Assembly (NCBI GenBank): GCA_013815795.1
Contig: JACDFK010000006.1
Location: 1-34,250 of the forward strand
Length of the DNA: 34,250 bases
Source of the DNA: Candidatus Babelota bacterium
GTDB taxonomy: Bacteria; Babelota; Babeliae; Babelales; Babelaceae
Direction of reading: 5' to 3'
Under the pieces are notes generated by a model that did no database searches, was not told the origin of the DNA, and saw only the letters and a program-made list of their open reading frames with translations. A program made the position numbers and the translations under genes. Shown here one piece after another: positions 1 through 9,263 of the stretch (position 1 is the stretch's first letter; every line of letters starts with the position of its first letter).

Positions 1-931
1 ACAAACTGGTATCAAGCGAAAAACGTGAACCTAAGCTCTTACTTATAAGCTTAAGCGCTGAACGGACTTCTGCTGTGGTCAAAGCATAGTAAAGTGTCTT
101 GATAGTAATGAGAAACGTAGTATGCTGATCTTTTGGCAATTTCTGTAGACTGCTATGTATAAGATCGAGGACATACTGTTGGAAAGCGCTACGGGGGAAA
201 ATCCTCTGTATCAGTTTATTGAAAAATAGAGATTCGTTGTGATATACAGCAAAAATATCGGTTACTCCTTTGTTTTTTAGTGCTGTAAAGCGAGCTTTCC
301 AAAACGATTCTTCTTCAGTCTCTAGGGAACAAAGACCTAAAAAATTAAGTGTGCCATTAGTGTCGGTGCCAGAACATACATATCCCTTTTTTAACATACC
401 TGTTCCATTCTTTAGTAAAGGATAGGTTACTTCATCAAAAGAGACTGAGAGATACATTACATCGCAGGAGTTTTGATGCCACTGCGCAATAAAAGTATGT
501 AGGTGACTAATAAAAGCAGCGTTTGGCTTGAAAGGTGAGTGTTTATAGAGTTCATTGATTAATAAGGCTATATCTTTCCGTTGTAAGCCTTCTTCAAACA
601 GCCGTATAAGAGGAAGATCTCTTTCAGATATAGTTTTTGTAAATGATCTGATGAGTTGTGGTTTAAAGGTACCGTTTCTGTCTCGGGGAACTTTTATAGT
701 GACTTTTCCATGGGAAGTTTGCACTCTTTTTAAAAAAAATCCATTTCTATTGTTTCCAGAATTTCTTCCTGTGTAAGCATGTTTTTCATAACCAAGATGT
801 TCTTGTAACTCCCCCTTCAGGAGCTCCTCTATACATTCCTTGATCATTATTTTAAGAAATTTTTTCACGCTACGTGATGCTATGAGTAGATTTGTATCCT
901 GTTCAAGCAGTGTCGTGCATGGTCTTGTCAT
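1..931 (-). CDS. IS256/Mutator-family transposase-like protein, partial (runs off left edge), catalytic residues apparently degenerate
   Basis: Hand translation from the ATG at 929-931 (minus) gives an uninterrupted frame: ...IKECIEELLKGELQEHLGYEKHAYTGRNSGNNRNGFFLKRVQTSHGKVTIKVPRDRNGTFKPQL...ERDLPLIRLFEEGLQRKDIALLINELY...YVCSGTDTNGTLNFLGLCSLETEEESFWKARFTALKNKGVTDIFAVYHNES... This matches the IS256 family layout (EHLGYEKH, RNGxxxKxVxTxxGxxxxxVPRDRxGxFxPQ, FWxxxxxxLKNRGVxDI). Not in the ORF track because no stop lies inside the window. Confidence 0.85.
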   Translation of the reverse strand, partial: MTRPCTTLLEQDTNLLIASRSVKKFLKIMIKECIEELLKGELQEHLGYEKHAYTGRNSGNNRNGFFLKRVQTSHGKVTIKVPRDRNGTFKPQLIRSFTKTISERDLPLIRLFEEGLQRKDIALLINELYKHSPFKPNAAFISHLHTFIAQWHQNSCDVMYLSVSFDEVTYPLLKNGTGMLKKGYVCSGTDTNGTLNFLGLCSLETEEESFWKARFTALKNKGVTDIFAVYHNESLFFNKLIQRIFPRSAFQQYVLDLIHSSLQKLPKDQHTTFLITIKTLYYALTTAEVRSALKLISKSLGSRFSLDTSL

Positions 932-1281
932 AGAGGGCTTTCGGTAAAAGGGTAAATAATATGTGGTAGCAAGTATAGCTTCTTTATAAGAACTATTGGA
1001 GTTTTTTTAGGAAAAATATTTAAACTTATGGTGTATATTGAATGGATCACTCGTCTGGCTGAGTAATAATATTCATTAAAAAAAATTGTGTATACTAATT
1101 TTGTTTTATTTGAGAATTATATACAAAGCGCTACCAAAGATTATTATTAAAAATGTATTTTATTTCTTGTTCTAGTGTCTGACTTGTATGCTAAGAAAGC
1201 TAGATCCTTTGGATCCCTAGGAGAATATCGATAGTTAAGAGCACGGAAACAATAAAAGAGACAGAAGAGAAGGAACAGGCC

Positions 1282-2181
1282 ATGAGGCATATACGTATAG
1301 CAATTATTGGAACAGGTGCAGTAGGATCGACCATTGCGTATACTCTTGTGCTGAAAAATAGTGCGACTGAGATTGTTTTAATAGACACAGATACGGAGCG
1401 CTGTCAGGGCGAAGTGATGGACCTTGTTGATGTTATGGGGTTTTCGCGTACTACGAAAATTTATCAAGGAACGTATGCTGACGCAAAAAAAGCAGATATT
1501 ATCATTATTTCAGCAGGAAAGCCACAAAAAATCGGTGAGTCACGATCGGCTCTTCTAGAAGCAAATAAAGCAATAATGAAAAGTATACTAAGCGAACTGC
1601 GAGGGCTTAACGTTGAAGCTCTACTTATGGTAGTAACGAATCCCCTTGATAGTCTTACCTACTATGTTCAGCAGTGGTGTGAGCTTCCCCGTGCCCAGGT
1701 ATTTGGCACGGGAACTTTTTTAGATTCGCAACGATTAAAGCACCTTATTAGTAGTTTTGCAGGTGTAGCTGTGCAGTCGGTAGAGGCTTTTGTTCTCGGA
1801 GAACATGGGGATTCACAAATAGTTGCGTGGTCAGCTACTCGTATTGCGGGAGGTCCTGTTGAAAATCATGGTATTACAGTGGAAATGAAGCAGGAGCTTG
1901 CACGGGTGGTAAAAGCGGAAGCATACGAAATTATTAAAACGAAAGGCGCTACCTTTTATGGAATAGCAGCCTGTGTGGCTCAACTATGCGATATGATTAT
2001 ATATGACAGTAAGCAGGTTGTTCCTGTTTCATGGTACCATGAGCGCTATAACGTGTGTATGAGTCTGCCGGTAATAGTGGGAAAATCGGGTGTCGAAAAA
2101 GTTCTACCCTATTCATTGAGTGATGAAGAGGTTCAGGGGCTTGAACTGTCGGCAGCTCTTTTAAGAAAGCGACTTTTGTAA
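1282..2181 (+). CDS. ldh: L-lactate dehydrogenase (LDH/MDH superfamily)
   Basis: N-terminal GTGAVGSTIAYTL Rossmann motif; AGKPQKIGESRSALLEAN with Gln at the substrate-specificity position (LDH-like rather than MDH-like); VVTNPLDSLTY; GEHGDSQ active site. Confidence 0.87.
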   Translation: MRHIRIAIIGTGAVGSTIAYTLVLKNSATEIVLIDTDTERCQGEVMDLVDVMGFSRTTKIYQGTYADAKKADIIIISAGKPQKIGESRSALLEANKAIMKSILSELRGLNVEALLMVVTNPLDSLTYYVQQWCELPRAQVFGTGTFLDSQRLKHLISSFAGVAVQSVEAFVLGEHGDSQIVAWSATRIAGGPVENHGITVEMKQELARVVKAEAYEIIKTKGATFYGIAACVAQLCDMIIYDSKQVVPVSWYHERYNVCMSLPVIVGKSGVEKVLPYSLSDEEVQGLELSAALLRKRLL

Positions 2182-2294
2182 GATTAGAGCAGAGATTTCG
2201 CTTCAACCTGTCTGCTTGTATAAGAGAGATATTTTTATGCAACTCGATGGAGGAGCGCTTATTTATTCTCAAGAGGTTGTTTCTTTTGTTATAA

Positions 2295-3383
2295 TCAGTA
2301 TTCTTCATTCTCATTAAGAAAGTACTCTGGTATATAAGGCATCAGTTCTTGCCCGGTAAAGGTATTAATGAGTCGAGCTTCTTGGCCAATCGATTCAATA
2401 GATAGTGTTGTGTTATCTTTACTAAAGAGTATGGTACTTACGGGGCTTACGCCCTCTATTTTTAAAGGAGGGCATGCAAGAGATAGGTCAAAAAGAAGAA
2501 CACTTCTATCAACTGATCTGATAAGTATCTTTCTGTTATCAGGGCTAAATAGTATATCTTCGACTTTAGCGGGAGAGTATATGTTCAAAAGTTGTTGTCC
2601 TTTCAAGATATGAAAAAGGAGAACTTGCCTTTGTGTCGTTCCTATAACGATCATTTCATTATCAAAGCTAAATTTTACACATTTAAGGGAAGCAAGAGAA
2701 GATAGATGCAGAAGAAGCTTCTGTCGTGGTATAGAAAACAGAAAAGCGATTCCCTCAATAGATTCAATAAGCACCATTTTTTTATCGTTGCTAAATATGC
2801 TGCTCTTAATTTTAGCACCTGTGTATACCTTAAGTAGTGGCTCTTGGGTGAAAATATGAAACAGATGCGCTGTTCCATCAATGCATCCTAGAACTATTAT
2901 AGTCTTATCAAAACTGTACCGCGCTCGATTAAGGGCAGAAGATAGGTGTACTTGTAAATGTTGTTGTCCTGTAGTAGTACTAAAGAGGTGAGCTGTTCCG
3001 CTTGCAGATCCTACAATTACAAGATCATCAGGACCAAAGAGGATACAACTGATTATGCAGGTATGGGCTAATTTTAAATACTCTTTTCCCGTAGTGATAT
3101 CGATCAGCTGAAAGGTTTTGTCGACCGATTGAATAAGCACCATCTTGTAATCATTACTACATTTTACCGAATCGATTTGAGTTTCAACAGTTACTTTCAA
3201 AAGATGTTCTTGGGTAATACTATCAACTATACAAAGAACTTTACGATTAAGGCTTAGTTGAAGTAAGGGCTTATGTGGAATATCATAGAAATTGATTGTT
3301 TCCATACAATGCGTGTGAAATGCTCCTAATAAAACGGCTACTTTTATAGTGAAATAGACCAAAGCCTTGATAAAGATTTGCAT
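2295..3383 (-). CDS. Secreted beta-propeller (degenerate WD40-like repeats)
   Basis: N-terminal hydrophobic signal-like segment (IKALVYFTIKVAVLLGAFHTHC), then about seven repeats of the form (V/I)xxxLFSxDxxxxxIGSxxGTAHLFxxxTGQxLLxV. Confidence 0.7.
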   Translation of the reverse strand: MQIFIKALVYFTIKVAVLLGAFHTHCMETINFYDIPHKPLLQLSLNRKVLCIVDSITQEHLLKVTVETQIDSVKCSNDYKMVLIQSVDKTFQLIDITTGKEYLKLAHTCIISCILFGPDDLVIVGSASGTAHLFSTTTGQQHLQVHLSSALNRARYSFDKTIIVLGCIDGTAHLFHIFTQEPLLKVYTGAKIKSSIFSNDKKMVLIESIEGIAFLFSIPRQKLLLHLSSLASLKCVKFSFDNEMIVIGTTQRQVLLFHILKGQQLLNIYSPAKVEDILFSPDNRKILIRSVDRSVLLFDLSLACPPLKIEGVSPVSTILFSKDNTTLSIESIGQEARLINTFTGQELMPYIPEYFLNENEEY

Positions 3384-3528
3384 AGATTCTTTCGGTAACA
3401 GTTGTTTTTACTCTCTTTAACATTGTTTATATACATTTCTTTAAAGAGTATCATAGAGATTTATATAAAAGAGTTGAAGTTGGCGCGTTTTAATATGCGG
3501 CGTCGGCTGCCATTCCTTTGGTTATCTG

Positions 3529-3807
3529 TTAGGGTGCTATGCACTCAACTTTTATAGGGCTGCGGGGGGGCGGTGGGTCTTTTATCCTTAAGGTAAGCTC
3601 TAGTACAGGTAATGGTAACTTGTCAAACAGGAACTCTAGAATCACTAACCGTCTAACACTCGATGAACGGTGGTTTCTTTGCTCAGAAGTAAGACAAACT
3701 GTTACCTCATTAAACTGAGGAGTAAAAGGTAAAAACTCTCTTAATCTAATTTTTAAATACTCGTAAAAGGCATTAAAGTGGGAAATGTCTGGTGGTGTAT
3801 AAGTCAA
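3529..3807 (-). CDS. Hypothetical small protein (doubtful)
   Basis: ORF of 92 aa with no recognisable motif; may be part of a decayed gene between 3.5 and 4.2 kb. Confidence 0.25.
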   Translation of the reverse strand: MTYTPPDISHFNAFYEYLKIRLREFLPFTPQFNEVTVCLTSEQRNHRSSSVRRLVILEFLFDKLPLPVLELTLRIKDPPPPRSPIKVECIAP

Positions 3808-4246
3808 TTTCGAAAGTGGGCGGCTTTAAATAGTTACATGTTCTTTTTTTATATGTACGATAAAGCTATTTTTAGTCGAGGCACACTACAAGGGAAAAAG
3901 GGTCTTTTAGCAGACTTTTCTTTTGCAAACCAGATGTTTTGCTACTTGTTTATTTCTGTAAGGGGAGAGTAATGCTTGATAAATGTTTTTTCTTCTTGAG
4001 GGCCGGTACTGCCGGAAGTGTATGATTACACAGAGAGCTTGAGTTTGAGAAGCGAATCTCTAGGAGTGTAAGCTTGTACAAGTTCTTTCTCTCGGTTGAA
4101 GCACTTGTATCGTGGTAGTTAGTCCATTAAAATCGTTTGGTAACAATTATGTATTGCCTGTGCACTCGATGTATTGCTTTATTACGCTGGCCCTCCTGTT
4201 TCCTTTATAGAGAGTGAACCATGCACACGTGTGGCATAAGAAAGGA

Positions 4247-4289
4247 TGTTTTCAAGGTACCAGTAGAAAATACTGGTACCTTGAAAACA
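4247..4289. terminator. Perfect 19-bp inverted repeat with 5-nt loop, probable terminator for the 4325-5767 gene
   Basis: TGTTTTCAAGGTACCAGTA-GAAAA-TACTGGTACCTTGAAAACA, just downstream of the minus-strand gene. Confidence 0.6.
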
Positions 4290-4324
4290 GGCAGAGGGTT
4301 TAAGAAATACTTATAAGTAAGAAA

Positions 4325-5767
4325 TTAAGCAGGCTCCTTTCTAGTAAGGGAGGTTTTGATATGATGCGGGAATCTATTGAGTGCATCGTTATAGTATCGT
4401 TGCATTTGACTATAGGCGCTGCAGTTATGATTAGTATGAGAGCTTTTATAATGAGCAATAAGAGCTTGAGCAGTAGTCAACTGTAAAAGCTGTTTACGTG
4501 CAGGTTCTTGTGTGTAATCTATTTCGCAATAGTTAATCAACTTTATAAAATCCCTATTAGTTTTTGTGGAGCAGACTACAAGAGGATCGATTTTTTTTAA
4601 AGAAAGGTTATATCCGGTTATCTCTTTTACGATTCCTCGTGAATAGTTTACAAAAGATGATTCTTTCTTCTGTTTCCATTTTTTATTAAGAGCCGCATGA
4701 TACGGTTCTTGAAGCGCTTTTATACCATAGGAAATACCTTCTTGTAATGAGTAAAGATACTGTTCTTTTGTAAGGCTTATTTTTTCTAAAAGATGTATGA
4801 GGGTCGCAATAAAGCGCGAATCAGTATTCGCAGAACGAGTGGGGTCGTACTGAAGCAATGCTCCCTTTTTGGAAAAGCAAGAATGATTTATGCGAGCTAC
4901 ACAAGAATGAAATGCTTTTCCGGCACTTCCTAGAAGGGTTATATGATTTATAAGAAAAAGGGCTTGCATGCGGTCGCAGGGAGTGGAAAGAGGAGAATAT
5001 AAAATATAGAGAAGTTTAAGCGCTTTTTCTACTGCTAGAATATGCGCGGAATGGATAAGAGGTATGCTCTGAATCTTTTCGTCTTCTTGTGTATCGTTTT
5101 TTTCACGAGATATAATTCCACGACGGGTTGTTGCCCATGCTCCTACAATGCTGTGTAAAAGCGAACTATAGGGAATAGTTATTCCGGGAGATAGCAGATG
5201 TCTAGCTCCTAGTGCAACTGCTTTTGAGCTAAGTGAAGTGGAGGTGAAGAGGGAAAGGAGTGATTTTCCGCTAGAATGTTTTTTAATCAAGCCCATAACT
5301 TTTTGCGCTGTACGTAGTTTTCTTGAGAGGGGAGTGCCTTCTTGAGAAGAAGGTGCTGGGACATCATGAGAAAAGAATGTTTCATGCAAAGATGCTTGAA
5401 CGATAGTAGATTGTTTAACTGCCTGAGAAAAGGACTGGCGAAGAGCAGTAATTTTCTCGGTGCTTAAGGGTCGATCTTTTTCAGTCTTAATCTGTTGAAT
5501 AAGCTCATGAAATGAGTCTCGGTTTCCTTGAAGCATAAGATTTACCACGTTTACCAGGCAGGTTTCTAATTCAGGTGCTGGAAGATCGATACTCGTCGTT
5601 AAGTCCTGAGCAACGTGTTGTAATGAACAGGAAACTACTGCAGCTACCGTAGGTGTTTGCTGTAAAATCTCTTTACCGGCGAGCGGTGTATAAAACGAAA
5701 TAAGAGGGGCTATTAGGTAGCTGCTATAAGTGGTTTTTTTTAATAGGTTTATAACTGTTTTTGCCAT
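4325..5767 (-). CDS. Hypothetical protein with N-terminal hydrophobic segment
   Basis: 480-aa ORF, no family recognised. Confidence 0.65.
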   Translation of the reverse strand: MAKTVINLLKKTTYSSYLIAPLISFYTPLAGKEILQQTPTVAAVVSCSLQHVAQDLTTSIDLPAPELETCLVNVVNLMLQGNRDSFHELIQQIKTEKDRPLSTEKITALRQSFSQAVKQSTIVQASLHETFFSHDVPAPSSQEGTPLSRKLRTAQKVMGLIKKHSSGKSLLSLFTSTSLSSKAVALGARHLLSPGITIPYSSLLHSIVGAWATTRRGIISREKNDTQEDEKIQSIPLIHSAHILAVEKALKLLYILYSPLSTPCDRMQALFLINHITLLGSAGKAFHSCVARINHSCFSKKGALLQYDPTRSANTDSRFIATLIHLLEKISLTKEQYLYSLQEGISYGIKALQEPYHAALNKKWKQKKESSFVNYSRGIVKEITGYNLSLKKIDPLVVCSTKTNRDFIKLINYCEIDYTQEPARKQLLQLTTAQALIAHYKSSHTNHNCSAYSQMQRYYNDALNRFPHHIKTSLTRKEPA

Positions 5768-5814
5768 AAATTTTATATTCTTCCGGAACTATAATGTGGT
5801 GGTATGTATATCTA

Positions 5815-6816
5815 TTAGTTTTTTGTTACAAGTGGTGGTTGTTCGATGGTGGTCTGTTGTTCTTCTATATGTGAAAGCACAGCATTTTTTAGGTAGGATA
5901 CTCTTTGGATCCGAAGGGAAATTTCTTTAAGAACATTCCCCTCGTAAATAAAGAAATTTCTTAAAGGTACTGTTCGTATAAAACTAACAAAATTTTTATA
6001 TCTTTTGAGAATAGTTAGTTCACTCATTGTTTCCTTGATAAACTGTTTTAGTAGAGTGTCTGTAGGAGCTGAATAGTAGTTCTGTTCGGTAGAGCTCTTG
6101 AGAGAGGCAATAATATCGCGGGTAAGATGCGTGGTAGGTATTCGATAGAGTTCTTCGAGGGTAAGATGGTTTTTCCAGCGAGACCAGGTTCCTTCTTGAT
6201 GAAGAAATGACTTTAAATAAAGAAGATAAAGGTTTATTCCTCCAAAACAGCCGATAAAGCAGTAACAGAGAAATTCCTTTTTATGACTTTGTATCCAATG
6301 ATATCCTCGGTGTGTGTATCGAGATATATAAGAATAAAAATCGGAAGCATCTGTTAACGGAATTCGAGAGTGTTCTTGAGAAACTTCAACTTCATTGCGC
6401 AGTGATTGATTATTTACATTAATCGAAACGATGAGGGGTTGATGCGGAGCTTTATCATGTTCTTGTCTAAGAGAGTGAATGAGTTCAGGTATATTAAGTG
6501 TTTTAATTCCCTCAAAAGCCCTTTGAGCTTGTGTCTCTTCTGGCTTTTTGGCAGATTCATTGGGTACTGTCGTGAAAGGATTATGATTTTCTCTGAGGTA
6601 TTGAATAAGTCCGGGGTGTTTTTTTAGTGTTTCGACAGCTTTTTTTCTTTTTGCTTCGATATCTGGTTCCGGGTCCTCTTTTGATGGATCTTCGGGGGTG
6701 GTTTGAAAAAGCATCCCACTGATCAGTCTACTCGGGCTGAACCAGGAGCTATACAATGAACTATGAAGCATCAGACAGGAAGAGATAAGAAAAATAACAG
6801 AGATTCGTCTACTCAT
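5815..6816 (-). CDS. Hypothetical membrane/exported protein
   Basis: 333-aa ORF; N-terminal signal-like segment (ISVIFLISSCLMLHSSLYSS) and internal TM (EFLCYCFIGCFGGINLYLLYL). Confidence 0.65.
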   Translation of the reverse strand: MSRRISVIFLISSCLMLHSSLYSSWFSPSRLISGMLFQTTPEDPSKEDPEPDIEAKRKKAVETLKKHPGLIQYLRENHNPFTTVPNESAKKPEETQAQRAFEGIKTLNIPELIHSLRQEHDKAPHQPLIVSINVNNQSLRNEVEVSQEHSRIPLTDASDFYSYISRYTHRGYHWIQSHKKEFLCYCFIGCFGGINLYLLYLKSFLHQEGTWSRWKNHLTLEELYRIPTTHLTRDIIASLKSSTEQNYYSAPTDTLLKQFIKETMSELTILKRYKNFVSFIRTVPLRNFFIYEGNVLKEISLRIQRVSYLKNAVLSHIEEQQTTIEQPPLVTKN

Positions 6817-7443
6817 TCTAAAACCTTTCGTGTGAAACGTTGAAAAAAATTAATTCGTCCTTTACCGTAAAAGATTTTTTAAACTATTACAATAGATGTA
6901 TAATGATTTTTTTTAGTTATTTTTGTGTTAATAAGTATTTTGCTCGAGAATGCAACCCATTGGAAAAACAGTTTTTAAGTGGGTATTTCGTGTTTTAAAA
7001 CGTGTTATAAAAAATGTGGTTGTGAGAGGTGATTTTGTTGTGGAATTTCCCAGAAATAGTTCATCAAAAGTTAGTTTTTCAAAAGCTCTGTATGTTTTTT
7101 CAACAATATATTTTTTAGTGGAAGTAGACTGGCATTCTTACCTGAAATTTAGAACTGGACTGTTTTAGAGAGGAAAAAAAGTTATGAAAGGCATAGTCGT
7201 ACCTATTTTAAAAAATAAGTAGCGCGGGCTTGAAAAGCCGAATTACATACAAAGCATGAGAGAGTTTTTCTTATGAAGTATGGTAATCTGGGCTGTTCAT
7301 TATGAGAAATCTCGTATGTTTCTCTTGTGCGAATATGGTATACTTAAGAGGCTCAAGAAGAGAAGAATGATAGAAATTAAAATAGAATTTTTATGATATT
7401 TTTTATATAAAAAGTACGCTGTCGATGCAATATAAGGTTTTAA

Positions 7444-7905
7444 GTGAAAAGTGGGAATATGGCTGTGTTATTAAAAGATCTTGTTCCCTTAGTTATGAGC
7501 GCCAAAGATGATTGGCGTGCTTCGTTACTGAAAAATTGGAATGAGATTGTAGGATCACTTAAGACACGTATTCGTCTTGAAAAAGTTACGGGCGATATGA
7601 TTATTATTGGGGTGTATGAATCACATTGGATGCAAGAATTGTACCTTCTTTCCTCTGTTCTTATAGACTCGGTAAACGATTTTTTAGGAAAGCCTTATAT
7701 TAAACAGATACGGTTTAAGCTTGTTGAAGAAAGAACATCTCCTCGTTTTAATACCTATGAGAAAAAAAAGTTTGTACAGCGTGAAATCACGCTAACTAAT
7801 GAGCAAAAAAAGGCGCTTGAAAAAATTACTGATTTTCAGTTAAAAAACGCTCTTATTGAGTTTTGGGGAAAATGTCAGATTCCCTATCCTAAAAAAGGAG
7901 GATAG
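7444..7905 (+). CDS. dciA: DUF721 / DciA-like protein
   Basis: WNEIVGSLKTRIRLEKVTGDMIIIGVYESHWMQELYLLSSVLIDSVNDFLGKPYIKQIRFKL follows the DUF721 pattern (W..iVG, hydrophobic strand, s.W..eL, lN..lg...i..irf). Confidence 0.65.
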   Translation: MKSGNMAVLLKDLVPLVMSAKDDWRASLLKNWNEIVGSLKTRIRLEKVTGDMIIIGVYESHWMQELYLLSSVLIDSVNDFLGKPYIKQIRFKLVEERTSPRFNTYEKKKFVQREITLTNEQKKALEKITDFQLKNALIEFWGKCQIPYPKKGG

Positions 7906-7914
7906 AAGATCATC

Positions 7915-8940
7915 ATGAATAAAAAAGTTATCTGTGGTGTGGCTGGCCGTTCGGGAGGACATATTATTCCTTGTATGACCTTTCTTAAGAATGCTATTGC
8001 AGCCGATCCTGAATATTCAGTTCTTTTTTTCTCAACAGATACTCAGCTTGACCGGTCAATTTTAGCGCTTTATCCCGCTAATTTTAAGTATATACCTTTA
8101 TCGTTAGACTCTTTTCCCGGAAAAAAAATAGTACGCTATCCTTCTTTTCTTGTACAATGTATTCGCTCCTTTATTACAAGCTTTCGTGTGTTACGAAAAA
8201 TGAAGGCTGAGAAAGTTGTAAGTATGGGAGGTTATGTCTCTTTACCCGTATGTGCTGCTGCGGTAGTTTTACGTATACCTATTGAAGGATTTGAGTTAAA
8301 CGCTGTGCCTGGTAAAGCACTTTTGTGGTTAGCACCGTATGTTCGTACGATGCATGTGTGCTTTGGTGAAGCATCCTCTTTTTTTAAGAACTCTCTCTGT
8401 CAGATAACAGCGTATCCCTTACGGTTTTCTTACGAAGACCGTCTTGCTCGCGATAAAGGGCTGAGTAAGTACGGACTCGATCCCGCAAAAAAAACGCTTT
8501 TAGTAGTCGGAGGATCACAAGGATCTCGGTCTATTAATGAACTGATAAAAGATTTCTTTAAAAAAAATACTCATAGAGCTTTAGACATACAAATTATTCA
8601 TCAGGCGGGCGCGAATAATGTTACAGACTTGGAACTGTTTTATAAAAGCCAAGGTTGTACAGCTCGAGTATTTGAGTATGAACATACCTTGCAGTTTGCT
8701 TACGCTGCAGCTGATTTTGTTATCGCACGCGCCGGGGCAGGAACTCTTTTTGAACTAGAATTTTTTGAAAAAAAAACTATGCTCATTCCTCTTGAGATAA
8801 AGAGTACTCTTCATCAGCGTGAAAACGCTCAAGCCTTTGTTTTAAAAAATCCTTCTTTGTTTACTATGATGCGTCATAGTGAAATTAGTAAAGATCCTGA
8901 AAAATTCGCTAATTCACTACTAGCCGGTCTTGGTTTGTAG
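7915..8940 (+). CDS. murG: UDP-N-acetylglucosamine--undecaprenyl-pyrophosphoryl-MurNAc-pentapeptide transferase
   Basis: GRSGGHIIPC (variant of GGTGGH), VSMGGYVSLPV, VVGGSQGSRSINELI, IIHQAGANN, VIARAGAGTLFELEFFEKKTMLIPL. Confidence 0.88.
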   Translation: MNKKVICGVAGRSGGHIIPCMTFLKNAIAADPEYSVLFFSTDTQLDRSILALYPANFKYIPLSLDSFPGKKIVRYPSFLVQCIRSFITSFRVLRKMKAEKVVSMGGYVSLPVCAAAVVLRIPIEGFELNAVPGKALLWLAPYVRTMHVCFGEASSFFKNSLCQITAYPLRFSYEDRLARDKGLSKYGLDPAKKTLLVVGGSQGSRSINELIKDFFKKNTHRALDIQIIHQAGANNVTDLELFYKSQGCTARVFEYEHTLQFAYAAADFVIARAGAGTLFELEFFEKKTMLIPLEIKSTLHQRENAQAFVLKNPSLFTMMRHSEISKDPEKFANSLLAGLGL

Positions 8941-9216
8941 GCGACTTTTTGAGGAAAGCACTATACTTTGCGCTGAGGGTAAAAACAGAGGTTTATATTC
9001 CTTATGTTCGATTAAAGCGAATGAAAAGAGAGCTTTGTAGTGAAAGCCCCTGTCTTCTTTTGAGATAAAGCACTTATTTAACAGAAATTTTTTTAAGGTA
9101 GAAGTCTTGCGACGACAAGTATATGTAGTAAAAGGTGGAAAAAAATGAGCTTGAGCTACTGCTTTTGCGATGCTAGAACTACTAGTAGAATAGCACAATG
9201 ATAAATTCAATAAAAC

Positions 9217-9258
9217 TATAAAAGAGGATGAGACTTTATAATCTCATCCTCTTTTATA
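9217..9258. terminator. Bidirectional terminator between convergent murG and the 9264-10658 gene
   Basis: Perfect 17-bp stem TATAAAAGAGGATGAGA / TCTCATCCTCTTTTATA with 8-nt loop. Confidence 0.75.
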
Positions 9259-9263
9259 AAGAG

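Noticed and set aside
555-776. Plus-strand ORF of 73 aa
   Set aside because: Lies antisense to the continuous IS256-like transposase frame; no motif; taken as spurious. The same reasoning applies to antisense ORFs such as 1200-1388, 2368-2613, 5730-5930, 6406-6627, 16603-16815, 19449-19796, 20589-20909, 23750-23998, 29373-29723, 32407-32718 and 33666-33948.
3564-3570. G7 tract at the end of ORF 3529-3807 as a second phase-variable locus
   Set aside because: No recognisable protein continues in either alternative frame, so there is no evidence that slippage would restore anything.
3808-4246. Possible decayed gene in the intergenic region
   Set aside because: Hand translation in several frames gave no recognisable family; left as unexplained sequence.
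8920-9210. Minus-strand 96-aa ORF between murG and the hypothetical gene
   Set aside because: Low-complexity Ser/Lys-rich translation, overlaps the murG 3' end, no motif.
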